From NCBI GenBank assembly GCA_030562195.1, contig CM060202.1:29622317-29686316 (forward strand): 64,000 nt of DNA, read 5' to 3'. Shown here one piece after another: positions 37,238 to 49,595 of the stretch (within the stretch, counting starts at the first letter, position 1; every line of letters begins with the position of its first letter). Under the pieces are notes generated by a model. The model had not been told where the DNA came from and searched no databases. It saw only the letters and a list, made by a program, of their open reading frames with translations. Source of the DNA: Nipponacmea schrenckii. Taxonomy: Eukaryota > Mollusca > Gastropoda > Lottiidae. A program made the position numbers and the translations under genes.

Positions 37238-40200
37238 TCAATGCCCAACGTTCTGTTTCACAGAGTTTATTGTCTTGGTAAGATTTTCTATGATTTTATC
37301 GAAAAGCGGTAATTCTCCCGTACTCAAAATGGTGCAATCTGAAACAGTAATATTAAAGTCACTGTTCCACAAAGATTTTGTTATTGTTATAAACTTATCT
37401 GTCATATGATTGTGACTCGAGCAAAACGATTCCATTCGCCGCTGGACATCTTTAAAATGGTTCGTTTCATAATGAATGTCGATTCCAAAAGAATTAAGGT
37501 CATTCCAGAATCTTTTCTCAAAGTGATTGTAGATCATAACGTCCGCAAGCTGGAATTCTTTTAATCGATATCGATCAATTTCATTCAACACAAGTTTCTT
37601 TCCCGAATTCGATCCAGAGTTTTGTTTTATATAAAGCACATCCTTTAAACTCCAACACAATTTCCTCTTCAACATGATCATAGATTCATCAAAATATTCC
37701 ATCAGCAGTACCAAGTTGAACTCTCTATCCAGAACCTGGATGTATTCTTCCACGAACGATTTGTTGTTATACTGGTTTCTGGGAACTCCGAAATCATGAG
37801 CCATATGATTGTGTACATGATCCGAATATCCAAATTTGTTCGGATCTTTTAAAAAATGTTCGAAAATGAAAGGCGTGTTAAGATATGTAGGGTCTTTTTT
37901 AGAAAGATTTTTGACTAGACCGTAATATTTGGCAGCTGACAAGAAACGTTCTTCCGGATTACGAACAATGGCGAAATAAAACGTGTCTTTAGGTAAAAGC
38001 ATGTTAAAAAACGTTCGGTTGTAAACCACGTGGTTGAAGAATATATTATAGCGTTGTCCTTCCGGTAGTGGCAGGACCATATCCTTAGTAAGAAAACTAC
38101 TCTCGCCTAAATAATTATATCCATACACATGGCTTTTCTTATTTGGTATAGCCATATTCAAATTATTTTTGATAACGAAGCGACCCAACACGTTGAAAAC
38201 GGTAGAACTGCCTGCCTTGTGTATTTTCAGAAACATGATGTTTGTTTTGGGTCGACATGGTGAGGAATTGTTGTTGAACTGTAGATCGTAACGTATATCG
38301 ATATGAAATGAAGAATAGATCAACAGCAAAACTAGTACCGTTACGCAACATCTGAAATAAAAACAACACACAAAACTAAGGGAGTATAGTATTTGATATA
38401 TCATTCCAAGACTGTACAAATTAATGTATTTAACCAGTAACCGTGTGCAATTTCAAACTAAATAAACGCTCATTTGTGCAACTGGTTCATTTAAAGAAGT
38501 ATGTAAATATATATATATGAATGTAAATCATATGATAAATAGATAGTATAAAGATATAAGATAGTATAAAGATATAATGACATCATCACTTTGTTTTGAA
38601 AATTATAGGCGTTTAATGTTTAAAGGGATAATAGGCGTTAGAACGAACATAAAATTTTAAGTTCACTCAAATTTGGACAATAACAGTATATATCCATCAG
38701 TGGACTTACCTATACATCAAAATCCCTCTAAAATCCGATAAATCCCCAAAATAAAGTAGTTAATCATAAAACGCTTGAGCCATCCATCAAGCGATTTCCA
38801 AATCGTGTAAATATAAAGGGAAGTAACTCTAACATGTGGGTTTTCACGCGTCCTTGACCCCTACTGTTGAATTCCACAATGATGTTTTAGCGTTGATTTA
38901 CCAGACGCTTTTATTCTAAAACTGAATGGAATCGTCGCTGGCTCACTTTTTTTTAAAATTCCGAATATATTTTTATTGTGGCTTTTTAAAATTTGGTAAA
39001 GTGAGGGATGCATACCTATTTAACTAATAGTCAATATGAAACACAAATATAAGCCGTAGGACGAGTGTAATCTAACGCCTATTATCCCTTTAAGTAACAT
39101 GAATATGAATAAATAGTAATTTCAACAATAACACTCACATGAATAAGCGAGTAAATTTTGTATTTAATGTTTGTTTTGAATTATAACCTTAAAAGTCAAT
39201 ATATTGTTGGAAGTTAAATTTAATTTTATTGTCTAAAAAAGCTAAAAAAACATGTTCAGTTATTTATATATGAACTAAATATTTATTAGATAACAACTTG
39301 TCCTCGCGAAATAGATTAAGTGTTTTATTTTACCAAGAATTGATGACAACCTTTGCTACTTTCATATTTTACAGTAAGTAAAGCAAGTATTTGTACTTTA
39401 TCTAAATATAAGAATCTTATAATAGGAGAAATATCAGGGTATATAACAGTCAGCATAAGTCTTCAAATCTTTTTAGTTAACGTCAAATGGCAAATAATGG
39501 GAGAGGAACAATCAACGGGAGGGGCAAAGAATGAGAGAAAAAAAAAACAATGGGAGGGGCAAAGATTGAGTGGTACAAACAATGAGAGAGGAGCATAGAT
39601 TGGGAGGGGAAGAAAGAATGAGTGAGTGTCCAAATAATGACACATGGGCAAGGGTTGAGAAAATGGCAAATAATGGGAGAATGGCAAATGATGGGAGTTT
39701 AGCAAATAATGGGGGACTGGCAAATAATGGGTAGCTGGCAACTAATGGGGGGACTGGCCAATTATGGGAGACAGGTAAATAATGTGTGACTGGCAAATAA
39801 TGGGAAAATGGTAAATAATGTGTGACTGGCAAATAATGGGAAAATGGTAAATAATGTGTGACTGGCAAATAATGGGAAAATGGTAAATAATGTGTGACTG
39901 GCAAATAATGGGAAAATGGTAAATAATGTTGACTGGCAAATAATGTGTGATGGTAAATAATGTGGAAAATGGCAAATAATGTGTGACTGGCAAATAATGG
40001 GAAAATGGTAAATAATGTGTGACTGGCAAATAATGGGAAAATGGTAAATAATGTGTGACTGGCAAATAATGTGTGACTGGCAAATAATGGGAAAATGGTA
40101 AATAATGTGTGACTGGCAAATAATGGGAAAATGGTAAATAATGTGTGACTGGCAAATAATGGTGAAATGGCAAATAATGTGTGAAACATGGCAAATAATG

Positions 40201-42516
40201 TGTGTTTGGCAAATAATGGGAAAATGGTAATAATGTGTGACTGGCAAATAATGGGAAAATGGTAAATAATGTGTGACTGGCACAATAATGTGTGACTGGC
40301 AAATAATGGGAAAATGGTAAATAATGTGTGACTGGCAAATAATGGGAAAATGGTAAATAATGTGTGACTGGCACATAATGTGTGACTGGCAAATAATGGG
40401 AAAATGGTAAATAATGTGTGACTGGCAAATAATGGGAAAATGGTAAATAATGTGTGACTGGCAAATAATGTGTGACTGGCAAATAATGGGAGACAGGTAA
40501 ATAATGTGTGACTGGCAAATAATGGGAGACAAGGTAAATAATGTGTGACTGGCAAATAATGGGGGAAAAATACGGTAAATAATGTGTGACTGGCAAATAA
40601 TGGGAAAATGGTAAATAATGTGTGACTGGCAAATAATGGGAAAATGGTAAATAATGTGTGACTGGCAAATAATGGGAAAATGGTAAATAATGTGTGACTG
40701 GCAAATAATGGGAAAATGGTAAATAATGTGTGACTGGCAAATAATGGGAAAATGGTAAATAATGTGTGACTGGCAAATAATGGGAAAATGGTAAATAATG
40801 TGTGACTGGCAAATAATGGGAAAATGGTAAATGTGTGACTGGCAAATAATGGGAAAATGGTAAATAATGTGTGACTGGCAAATAATGGGAGACTGGCAAA
40901 TAATGGGGGGGGGGGGGGCTAGCAAATAATGAGAGACTGGTAAATAATGGGAGACCGGTAAATAATGGGAGACAGGTAATTAATGGGACATGAACAGATA
41001 ATTAGAGCGGGGCAAATAATGGGAGAGGCAAAGCAATAAGAGAGATGCAAACCGGGGTATGAAATTCAATATAATTATTAACATCGTAAAACTGACCTAT
41101 TTTCGTTTTAAAACTAAAAGAGGTCAATTTTACGATGTTAATAATTACACTAATTAATTTCATACCCCACTTTTCATCTCTCTTTTACCTTTGCCTCTCC
41201 TATTATTTATGTGCAAATGTAAGAATATATGCATCTTTTTAAAGTTTTATCTAGCGTATAGACAGATTAATAAAATACTTACATGGTTGAAAATATTTTC
41301 AATTTTGCTGTCATTCTGTTCCTTGTGGAAACTCCTAAAAAGACAGGTAAGGATATTAGTCAATGTTTGATTACACTAGGCTGTTTCATTCTGGCGAGTA
41401 GAATACAACATGTCTATCAAAAAGTAATGACGTGCATAAAACAAAGCTTAACTCGGTTAAAAAAAAAATCAAAAATTTCAGGTAGGCTATCATATACATG
41501 TATTTTAATAACGTCACTGATTTATAGGTCCTTGTTAGAGACACAACAACATCCCATTCCAACAGGTTAATTTAAACATGTTCGTAACTACAGGAGGGAA
41601 AAGTTGGCTGGGAGGGGTGCGCCCCCCCCCCCAAAAAAGTGACATAAATCCTCTTGACAAAATTTCACTGTTGAAAAATTACACCATACACGAATGCCCC
41701 TCCAGATATATTACTTGGCCCTCCAAAGTCTGACTGTGAATCAAAACCTAAAATTAGCGTCGATGAATTCTGTTAAAAAAAATTACGTTCAACCACCCTA
41801 ATCTTTCTCTATTTACATGTAAAAAGCAAGAACAATTCAGCCTTTTCTACACAATTTCATAAACTTCTGTATAGAAAAAGAGGTTATAATTTTGTTTTTA
41901 CAATTCTTAATATTATTTTCAAATAATGCACAATCTTTTAAAAATTAAAGACAAATCACTAACCTAAGCCTAAATTCAATGAAAATATTTCTAAATTTGA
42001 CGACAAGTGATGAGACTAGCTAAAGGCAAGTTACTGGCTACAGCGCCTTGGAATTTTATGTGGTTAGATACAGTGAAACATCGTGTGAATTTATAATAAT
42101 AAAAAACTCTATTTTACCTTGGCCAATACACAAGGGCATGATCCTGTCTACCATTCAGTCCGTTCAGGGGGGGGGGGGTAGACTCTATATTTAACATGGG
42201 TCAGAATTAGGTCCAATACACAAGGACATCGTCCTACCTAACATTCAGTCAATGGGGGGAAACGTAGACTCTATTTAACATGGGTCAGAATCAGGTCTAA
42301 TACACAAGGATATAGCCCAGTCTAACATTCAGTCCATTGAAGCAATATAAATTACACAAATATTTCATTGTACATTTATCATGAAAAAATTATGCGGAGT
42401 TCTTTGAAAATAGTCAATGCTAATTTTAAGATTTTGGACGAAAAGCAGGACGTTTCTTTCATATTAAGATTTCTATAGCTTACAGTTAACTCACCTTTAA
42501 ACAAGCGCAGGCCCAT
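37238..42516 (-). CDS. GAL3ST: Galactose-3-O-sulfotransferase family enzyme (Gal3ST)
   Basis: Three exons join in phase: 42516-42495 (MGLRLFK), 41334-41283 and 38351-37238, giving 395 residues. The junctions rebuild a textbook type II Golgi enzyme: a basic cytosolic start (MGLRLFKGVSTRNRMTAKLK), one membrane segment (residues about 25-41), a lumenal stem and the sulfotransferase domain. PAPS-binding signatures are visible: the 5'-phosphosulfate loop FLKIHKAGSSTVFN (about 65-78) and the 3'-phosphate loop FAIVRNPEERFLSAA. LVLLMEYFDESMIMLKRKLC matches vertebrate GAL3ST1 closely. It should transfer sulfate to the 3-OH of galactose on glycolipid or glycoprotein; the acceptor is unknown. An unspliced start within the long 3' exon (38419) is less likely because a TTTCAG acceptor sits at 38352. 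Confidence 0.9.
38621..39092. mobile_element. TIR MITE family 2, 472 bp, TTAA ends
   Basis: Left end TTTAAAGGGATAATAGGCGT; right end ACGCCTATTATCCCTTTAA, its inverse. Internal words such as GAACATAAAATTTTAAGTTC and the paired AAAACGCTTGAGCC/GCG segments recall family 1, so the families may be related. It lies in intron 2 of the Gal3ST gene. Confidence 0.75.
39500..41035. repeat. 36-bp minisatellite in Gal3ST intron 2
   Basis: The core (39775-40880) is GACTGGCAAATAATGGGAAA then ATGGTAAATAATGTGT, a dimer of two 18-base halves, with occasional solo halves. The flanks are more diverged GGGAGA/GGCAAA variants. Because 36 is divisible by three and the minus strand has no stops, three overlapping minus ORFs of 347-387 codons appear; none is a gene. 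Confidence 0.92.
41054..41168. mobile_element. 115-bp near-perfect palindrome (MITE-like)
   Basis: GGGGTATGAAATT at the left and AATTTCATACCCC at the right. Inner arms are TTATTAACATCGTAAAA and TTTTACGATGTTAATAATTA around a short centre. It ends just after the minisatellite and before Gal3ST exon 2. Confidence 0.75.
42104..42345 (-). repeat. Inverted copies of the 86-bp repeat
   Basis: About 2.5 units reading, on the minus strand, GAATGTTAGAC.GG, TTGTGTATT and CTGACCCATGTTAAATA. Includes a G10 run near 42168. In Gal3ST intron 1. Confidence 0.75.
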
Positions 42517-43720
42517 GATACCTCTAGAATGCCTACTATTAGTTACATATAGAAGGCGTATATGGTGCCAATACCGTGACATGGACGGACACGTCAATGA
42601 GAATTGACACAGCTTTAACAAATATATATCATTTGAATAATATTTTGTTTAGAAGGCCTGCCATTTTATATATATATATTTCAATCACTTCAATAACATA
42701 AAAGAGATAAGGTGTCCTAATTTATCGATCCAACTAGTGATTATCGATAAAGGGATACAATACCATATTTTCTCCACGAATCGGCACGTAGTAAGGATCC
42801 TTAAATTGTGAACTTTAGTTTTTGGGTTTTTTCTTTTTGTGTACAGTTAGCTTATTTATAGGCTATTTTCAATAGGCCTAAATAAATTTTTATTAAATTA
42901 TGGCTTACCATGTCGTAAGCGTAACTTTGTTCTGTAGATTTATTACATAACTAGCCTAGATAGTTATTATTATTTTGAAAGCTTGGCAGCAGGCCAACAT
43001 CCGGTCGTTCTAAGACTCGACGTCTGACGTCACTGGAATGGAATAGGCCTTTGACTACGACGTCCATATTGATTGTATTATTGAAGCGGTAAGAATCTAA
43101 CTTTTTCATACCCCTATTAATTCGCTTTTTGTTAACCGTATGGAAATTATAGGGCAGACGTCGAAGAAGATTAGATGGGAACATTAAATAAGACCAATTT
43201 TAACTGTTTTTAGACGCCGATCTATAATATAGAAGAAAAAAAAGATGGCGACGTCGATGTTTTCATTAGGCTAGAGTAGAATTCATGACATAATAATGCC
43301 ATGCTTCGAATCCAAAGAATAATTACTCACATACCAATTAAAAACTAGAAATTCGATACAACAATTTATCCCTTTCTAATTTGAAACTCATAACTTTAGT
43401 TGAAAATAATTTTATGGAATGAAAGACTCAAAATTTCACTGATTTGGTTGGTGGACATCGTAATTTCTAGGCTGCATGTTTAGACAGGAGCATCCAGACG
43501 TTTACCTACATTGACGGCTTGCGTCACTTACTTACGTCTGGTTGATCAAACACGTGGCATAAGCATTGAAGAAGGAAAGCTAGACTTCTTTATGATTTGT
43601 AGAAGAAAATGGACAATTTAACAAAGTAGATAAAGATATATAGAATTAAGGTGAATTTTTTTTGTATCCGGTTATTGGAGAATGATTCTATTTCTAGACT
43701 TGCCGAAATTAGTAGTAGGC
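42517..43720. other. 5' flank of Gal3ST
   Basis: No gene is proven. A minus ATG directly followed by GTAAG (42910-42900) and a 77-codon minus ORF (43184-42951) were seen but have no partner exon or family. Promoter elements for Gal3ST presumably lie here. Confidence 0.3.
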
Positions 43721-43721
43721 C

Positions 43722-44020
43722 TAGTAGCACAGCGGTTGGTTCTTCACGTCATGACGTCATTTGCTTGGATACGTTGAAAATGTCGGACGTGAGTTCTAAT
43801 CTCGATCGGTGTGTGAGAGTCCGATGACCTTGAATAAGTCATCTTCACTCATAAGTCCAGTCCACCCAGCTGTAAATGGGTACGGATAATCTGGGAAAGA
43901 TCAATTCCCAGAATTACAGCCAAGGACCAGATGGTAGAAAGGATTACCGTCACGGCGGAATTGTGAACCTAAGTTGTTATTGTAAAATATAGGCCTAGTT
44001 TTTTTTTTCTTTCTTTCTAC
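43722..44020 (+). mobile_element. SINE family B, near full length
   Basis: tRNA-like head TAGCACAGCGGTTGGTTC (box A-like) with GTGAGTTCTAATCTCGATC (box B-like). Then TTGAATAAGTCATC, CCACCCAGCTGTAAATGG, GGATAATCTGGGAAAGATCA, a GGATTACCGTCACGGCGGA segment and a T-rich (TTTC)n tail. Confidence 0.7.
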
Positions 44021-44358
44021 CTGACCTGAATTTGAGAATTTGAGAAATATTTGATACTATTTTAAAAAATAACTGAGGAAAGAAATAATTCCCTCCATTG
44101 CTACGTTTTCTGTTCCTAAGGATTTTTTTTTATATAAATAACCCCGACAAACTGCGTAACTTTGTTGACTTCGATTTTTCTGTTGTCTTTTAATAAAAGT
44201 GTACAATCGATTTTAGTTGATCAGTGCCAGTTGTCAACTTCCCGGCTTAATATTGACCATTTACACCTGGTCGACGGGTATGTTGATAAAAGGTTTTTTT
44301 TTTAAAACATGATATCAACTAATAAGCAACGGGCCGACTGAGCAGGCTCATTATTAAA

Positions 44359-44453
44359 GAGAAACTGCGTCTTAGAATGAACATAAATTTTTTAACTTTT
44401 TGAGAACTTAAATTTTTATGTCTAGGCCTATTCTTGGACGCAGTATCACTTTA
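44359..44453. mobile_element. TIR MITE family 1, minimal 95-bp derivative
   Basis: Both ends are present (TTAAAGAGAAACTGCGTCTT and GGACGCAGTATCACTTTAA) with almost no interior. This suggests an internal deletion that kept just the terminal repeats. Confidence 0.75.
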
Positions 44454-44939
44454 ATAAATAAGATAAACCTGATGCGAAGCTCTTTCAGGGAATCAACATG
44501 TATACAATATTGGTAACTGTTATTGGATGTCGCCAGTGACATAAACCGAACCATAGTAGCCAGTGGCTCTATAATAATCTATTGTTAATTAGTAGCATTA
44601 CAGTTTTAGCGTATACCCGATAATTAGTTTGGGTGGAAAAATGCCATCTCTACCTATATCCAGGCTATAGTCATACAAGATTGTCGTGAGGAACTATTAG
44701 TATCGGTTGTCCTAATAGTTCACAATGTCTATTTATAAATTCAAACATTCAAACAGATATATAAGTCCTAATTAACGGTTGTAATTATAATACGTTAGTA
44801 TATACAGAATGGTACATAGATATACCATGTAATTATCAATCCAAAATATTTTTCAAGGGATAAAGGTTTCAAATTATTCGATTATTCTTTTTGTGGTCAG
44901 TATTGTACTTGATTACACCTAAAACTTTTCATCAGACCC

Positions 44940-45770
44940 GGAAATAAATGTAATATTTGTCTAATACTTACTGACTCTGATTTAAACCAATGATAAATGT
45001 AATATTTTGTCTAATACTTACTAACTTCTATTTAAACCAATAATAAAAGTAATATTTGTCTAATACTTACTGACTCTTATTTAAACCAATGATAAATGTA
45101 ATATTTGTCTAATACTGACTTTTATTTAAACCAATGATAAATGTAATATTTGTCTAATACTTTCTAACTCTTATTTAAACCAATAATAAATGTAATATTT
45201 GTCTAATACTTACTAACTCTTATTTAAACCAATGATAAATGTAATATTTGTCTAATACTTTCTAACTCTTATTTAAACCAATAATAAATGTAATATTTGT
45301 CTAATACTTACTGACTCTTATTTAAACCAATGATAATGTAATATTTGTCTAATACTTTCTAACTCTGATTGTAACCAATAATAAATGTAATATTTGTCTA
45401 ATACTTTCTAACTCTTATTTAAACCAATGATAAATGTAATATTTGTCTAATACTTTCTAACTCTTATTTAAACCAATGATAAATGTAATATTTGTCTAAT
45501 ACTTACTGACTCTTATTTAAACCAATGATAATTTAATACTTGTCTAATACTTTCTAACTTCTATTTAAACCAATAATAAATGTAATATTTGTCTAATACT
45601 TACTGACTCTTATTTAAACCAATGATAAATGTAATATTTATCTAATACTTACTAACTTCTATTTAAACCAATAATAAATGTAATATTTGTCTAATACTTA
45701 CTGACTCTTATTTAAACTAATGATAATGTAATATTTGTCTAATACTTTCTAACTCTTATTTAAACCGATG
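44940..45770. repeat. About 53-bp satellite
   Basis: About 16 units with TAATATTTGTCTAATACTT, (A/T)CTGACTCTTATTTAAACCA and ATGATAAATG, including some shortened units. Confidence 0.9.
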
Positions 45771-45894
45771 AAGGCGCTAATAAATTAGAATTGATAAATT
45801 TGTCGTATATGGGGCATAATTTCACAATTACCCGATGTGCATTTACTATTTTTTGCGCGTTATTGAACTCGTTGATTTTAATTTAGCAGCAAAA

Positions 45895-48270
45895 TGTAAA
45901 TGTAAATGATTTAACATAGACTTTAATCAGTGAATTAACATAGACTTTATTAATGATTTAACACAGACTTTAATCAGTATTTAACATAGACTTTAATCTA
46001 CGATTTAACATAGACTTTAATCAAAGATTTAACATAGACTTTATTAATGATTTAACACAGACTTTAATCAGTATTTAACATGGATTTTAATCAAAGATTT
46101 AACATGGATTTTAATCAATGATCTAACATAGACTTTAATCAATGATCTAACATAGACTTTAATCAAAGATTAAACATGGACTTTATTAATGATTTAACAC
46201 AGACTTTAATCAGTATTTAACATGGATTTTAATCAAAGATTTAACATGGATTTTAATCAATGATCTAACATAGACTTTAATCTACGATTTAACATAGACT
46301 TTAATCAAAGATTTAACATAGACTTTATTAATGATTTAACACAGACTTTAATCAGTATTTAACATAGACTTTAATCTACGATTTAACATAGACTTTAATC
46401 AAAGATTTAACATAGACTTTATTAATGATTAAACACAGACTTTAATCAGTATTTAACATGGATTTTAATCAAAGATTTAACATGGATTTTAATCAAAGAT
46501 TTAACATAGACTTTAATCAAAGATTTAACATAGACTTTAATCAAAGATTTAACATAGACTTTATTAATGATTTAACACAGACTTTAATCAGTATTTAACA
46601 TAGACTTTAATCTACGATTTAACATGGATTTTAATCAATGATCTAACATGGACTTTAATCAATGATTTAACATGGACTTTAATCAAAGATTTAACATGGA
46701 CTTTATTCAATGGTTTAACACAGACTTTAATCAATGGTTTAACATAGACTTTAATAAATGATTTAACACAGACTTTAATCAGTGATTTAACATAGACTTT
46801 AATCAGTGATTTAACATGGATTTTAATCAAAGATTTAACATAGACTTTAATCCATGATTTAACATAGACTTTAATCAAAGATTTAACACAAGATTTTAAT
46901 AAAGTCCATGTTTAATCTTTGATTAAAGTCTATGTTAGATCATTGATTAAAGTCCATGTTAAATCATTGATTAAAGTCTATGTTAAATCACTGATTCAAG
47001 TCTATGTTAAATCATTGATTAAAGTCTATGTTAAATCATTTTTTAAAGTCAATGTTTAATCACTGACTTTAAAAAATGATTTAACATAGACTTTAATCAA
47101 TGATTTAACACAGACTTTAATCATTGATCTAACATGGACTTTAAAAAATGATCTAACATAGACTTTAATCAAAGATTTAACATAGACTTTAATCAATGAT
47201 TTAACATAGACTTGAATCAATGATTTAACATAGACTTTAATCAATGATTTAACATGGACTTTAATCAATGATTTAACATAGACTTTAATCTATGATTTAA
47301 CATAGACTTGAATCAGTGATTTAACATAGACTTTAATCAATGATTTAACATGGACTTTAATCAATGATTTAACATAGACTTTAATCTATGATTTAACATA
47401 GACTTTAATCAATGATTTAACATAGACTTTAATCTATGATTTAACATAGACTTGAATCAGTGATTTAACATAGACTTTAATCAATGTTTTAACATGGACT
47501 TTAATCAATGATCTAACATAGACTTTAATCAAAGATTAAACATGGACTTTATTAATGATTTAACATAGACTTTAATCTATGATTTAACATGGACTTTAAT
47601 CTATGATTTAACATAGACTTTAATCTATGATTTTACATGGACTTTAATCAATGATTTAACACAGACTTTAATCTATGATTTAACTTAGACTTTAATCAAT
47701 GATTTAACATGGACTTTATTAATAATTTAACATAGACTTTAATCTATGATTTAACATAGACTTTAATCAATGATTTAACATAGACTTTAATCAAAGATTT
47801 AACATAGACTTTAATCTATGATTTAATATAGACTTTAATCAATGATTTAACATTGACTTTAATCTATGATTTAACATAAACTTTAATCTATGATTTAATA
47901 TAGACTTTAATCAGTGATTTAACATTGACTTTTATCAGTGATTTAACACAGACTTTAATCTATGATTTAACATAGACTTTAATCTATGATTTAATATAGA
48001 CTTTAATCAATGATTTAACATTGACTTTAATCTATGATTTAACATAAACTTTAATCTATGATTTAATATAGACTTTAATCAATGATTTAACATTGACTTT
48101 AATCTATGATTTAACATAAACTTTAATCTATGATTTAATATAGACTTTAATCAGTGATTTAACATTGACTTTTATCAGTGATTTAACACAGACTTTAATC
48201 TATGATTTAACAGACTTTAATCTATGATTTAACGTAGACTTTAATCTATGATTTAACATAGACTTTAACA
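45895..48270. repeat. 24-bp satellite with an inverted block
   Basis: About 95 copies of GATTTAACATAGACTTTAAT(CAAT). Higher-order groupings repeat (for example about 45960-46160 and 46320-46480; 47820-47960 and 47990-48170). From about 46893 to 47060 the unit is on the opposite strand. ORFs of repeating IKVYVKSL are artefacts of the 24-base period. Confidence 0.92.
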
Positions 48271-49511
48271 AAGAACTACACTAACAAGAAGCGAAACTCC
48301 TACAACGTCATACGAGACCGTCATGGATACTAGCGCCACCTTACGGTTGGCCATGAACAAATGACGTAATTGTAATAAACCTGTAGAAGTCGATTGTAAT
48401 TTAATGCGACCCTTGAGTTTAAATGGGAAAATTATACTTAAATCTTAAACAATGACAATTTAACGTTTTTAAAATAAATGAAGAATAGTATGGAAATTAG
48501 ATAATTAATTAACAACGTAACGTTTTATTTTAATATAGCCGCATCTCGCCAATAGCCTTTGTCCCGTCAAATCCCTTGGCCTTGTTGCTTGTTCTTTTAA
48601 TTTGTAAACGGAGTAAGTTGTGAACGACTTTGCGATCATTATAGTATATACACTAATTACATACCGTAACATAATTTTGGTCACATCTAGGCCTTCTATC
48701 TACATCACTACTGTATTTCCTAGATATGCAATATAATCAGATTTTGCCAAGTAAGAGTGTTATAAAGACGGACGAGGAAATACAGGGTTTTTTTTTTCAA
48801 AGTCAACTTTGATAGAATCAGAACATAGGCGTGTGGGAGGTTTTGAAACTGGGGGTGCGGGAGTGATTTGTGCCCGAATCTCTGGCTCTGCCAGAATTCT
48901 ACTGAAAGCGGAGCCGCGTCAGGCCAAGCCCGACTACGAGAAGCGCTGAAGGCGCGAGCCCGCTGCAGGGGGGCGGGAGGTCCTCTCCCGCAAAATTTTG
49001 AAAATCTACATTCAATCTGCTGCATTCTGAGAAGTCGCCGGAGTTTCTCTTCTTTCTATACGAAATATTAAGAATATCGGCTTTCTTAATCAATGAAACG
49101 TATGTATAGATCCATAACAACAGCCTGTATCGTTTGGGATAACTCTTTCCATTAGTCAAAATATTATCTTTGCGATTACATAAACAATCCAATCAAATTC
49201 GACTTCTCATCCAACAATAATCTGCCGGGTGTCGAGGTATGTTGACTGTGCCGTGTCGTATATAAATAGCAATTCAACTTATGCGATAACACATTTGAGA
49301 ACAGGAAGTTTAAACTCTTTCTTTCGTGTAGGCAAAGACAATATAAATAATGGTCTTTGGTGTAGGCCCTATATTCAGTGTCTGCGGCACTCGCGTCACA
49401 TGCACGCTAGACCTATTTCGCGACACGATACAAAAGGTGTCTGATCCACTAGAAAATAACCCGAATCACTTCCACAGTCACGCGGTTTTGAAGAAATAAT
49501 AATATACTTAC
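48271..49511. other. Intron or intergenic sequence with a GC-rich repeat
   Basis: Bases about 48840-49010 form a GC-rich block (GCGCTGAAGGCGCGAGCCCG, GGGGCGGGAGGTCCTCTCCC, AAAATTTTGAAAAT) that looks like a dispersed repeat. Otherwise no gene is supported. It could be intron 1 of the gene starting at 49595. Confidence 0.35.
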
Positions 49512-49595
49512 AGAATGTTCGGCAAAGATTTTAATAGATAATTCATGATTTTGATGCCCATTCTCGTCGAAGCGACAAGTTATGGGCGCCGCCAT
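49512..49595 (-). CDS. First coding exon of an unidentified gene
   Basis: An ATG in good context (CAATATGGCGGCGCCC) opens 28 codons, starting MAAPITCRFDENGHQ and ending IKIFAEHS, that run in phase 0 to a strong GTAAGTAT donor. The CpG-richer surroundings fit a promoter/first exon. I do not recognise the protein. Any further exons should lie at lower coordinates, across the satellites at 45-48 kb, and were not identified. Confidence 0.5.

Noticed and set aside
39512..40925. Minus ORFs of 347, 385 and 387 codons
   Set aside because: They cover one 36-base minisatellite in three frames. The products are pure 12-residue repeats with no gene signals.
46612..47268. Minus ORFs encoding repeated IKVYVKSL
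   Set aside because: Produced by the 24-base satellite period; no start context, splice sites or complexity.
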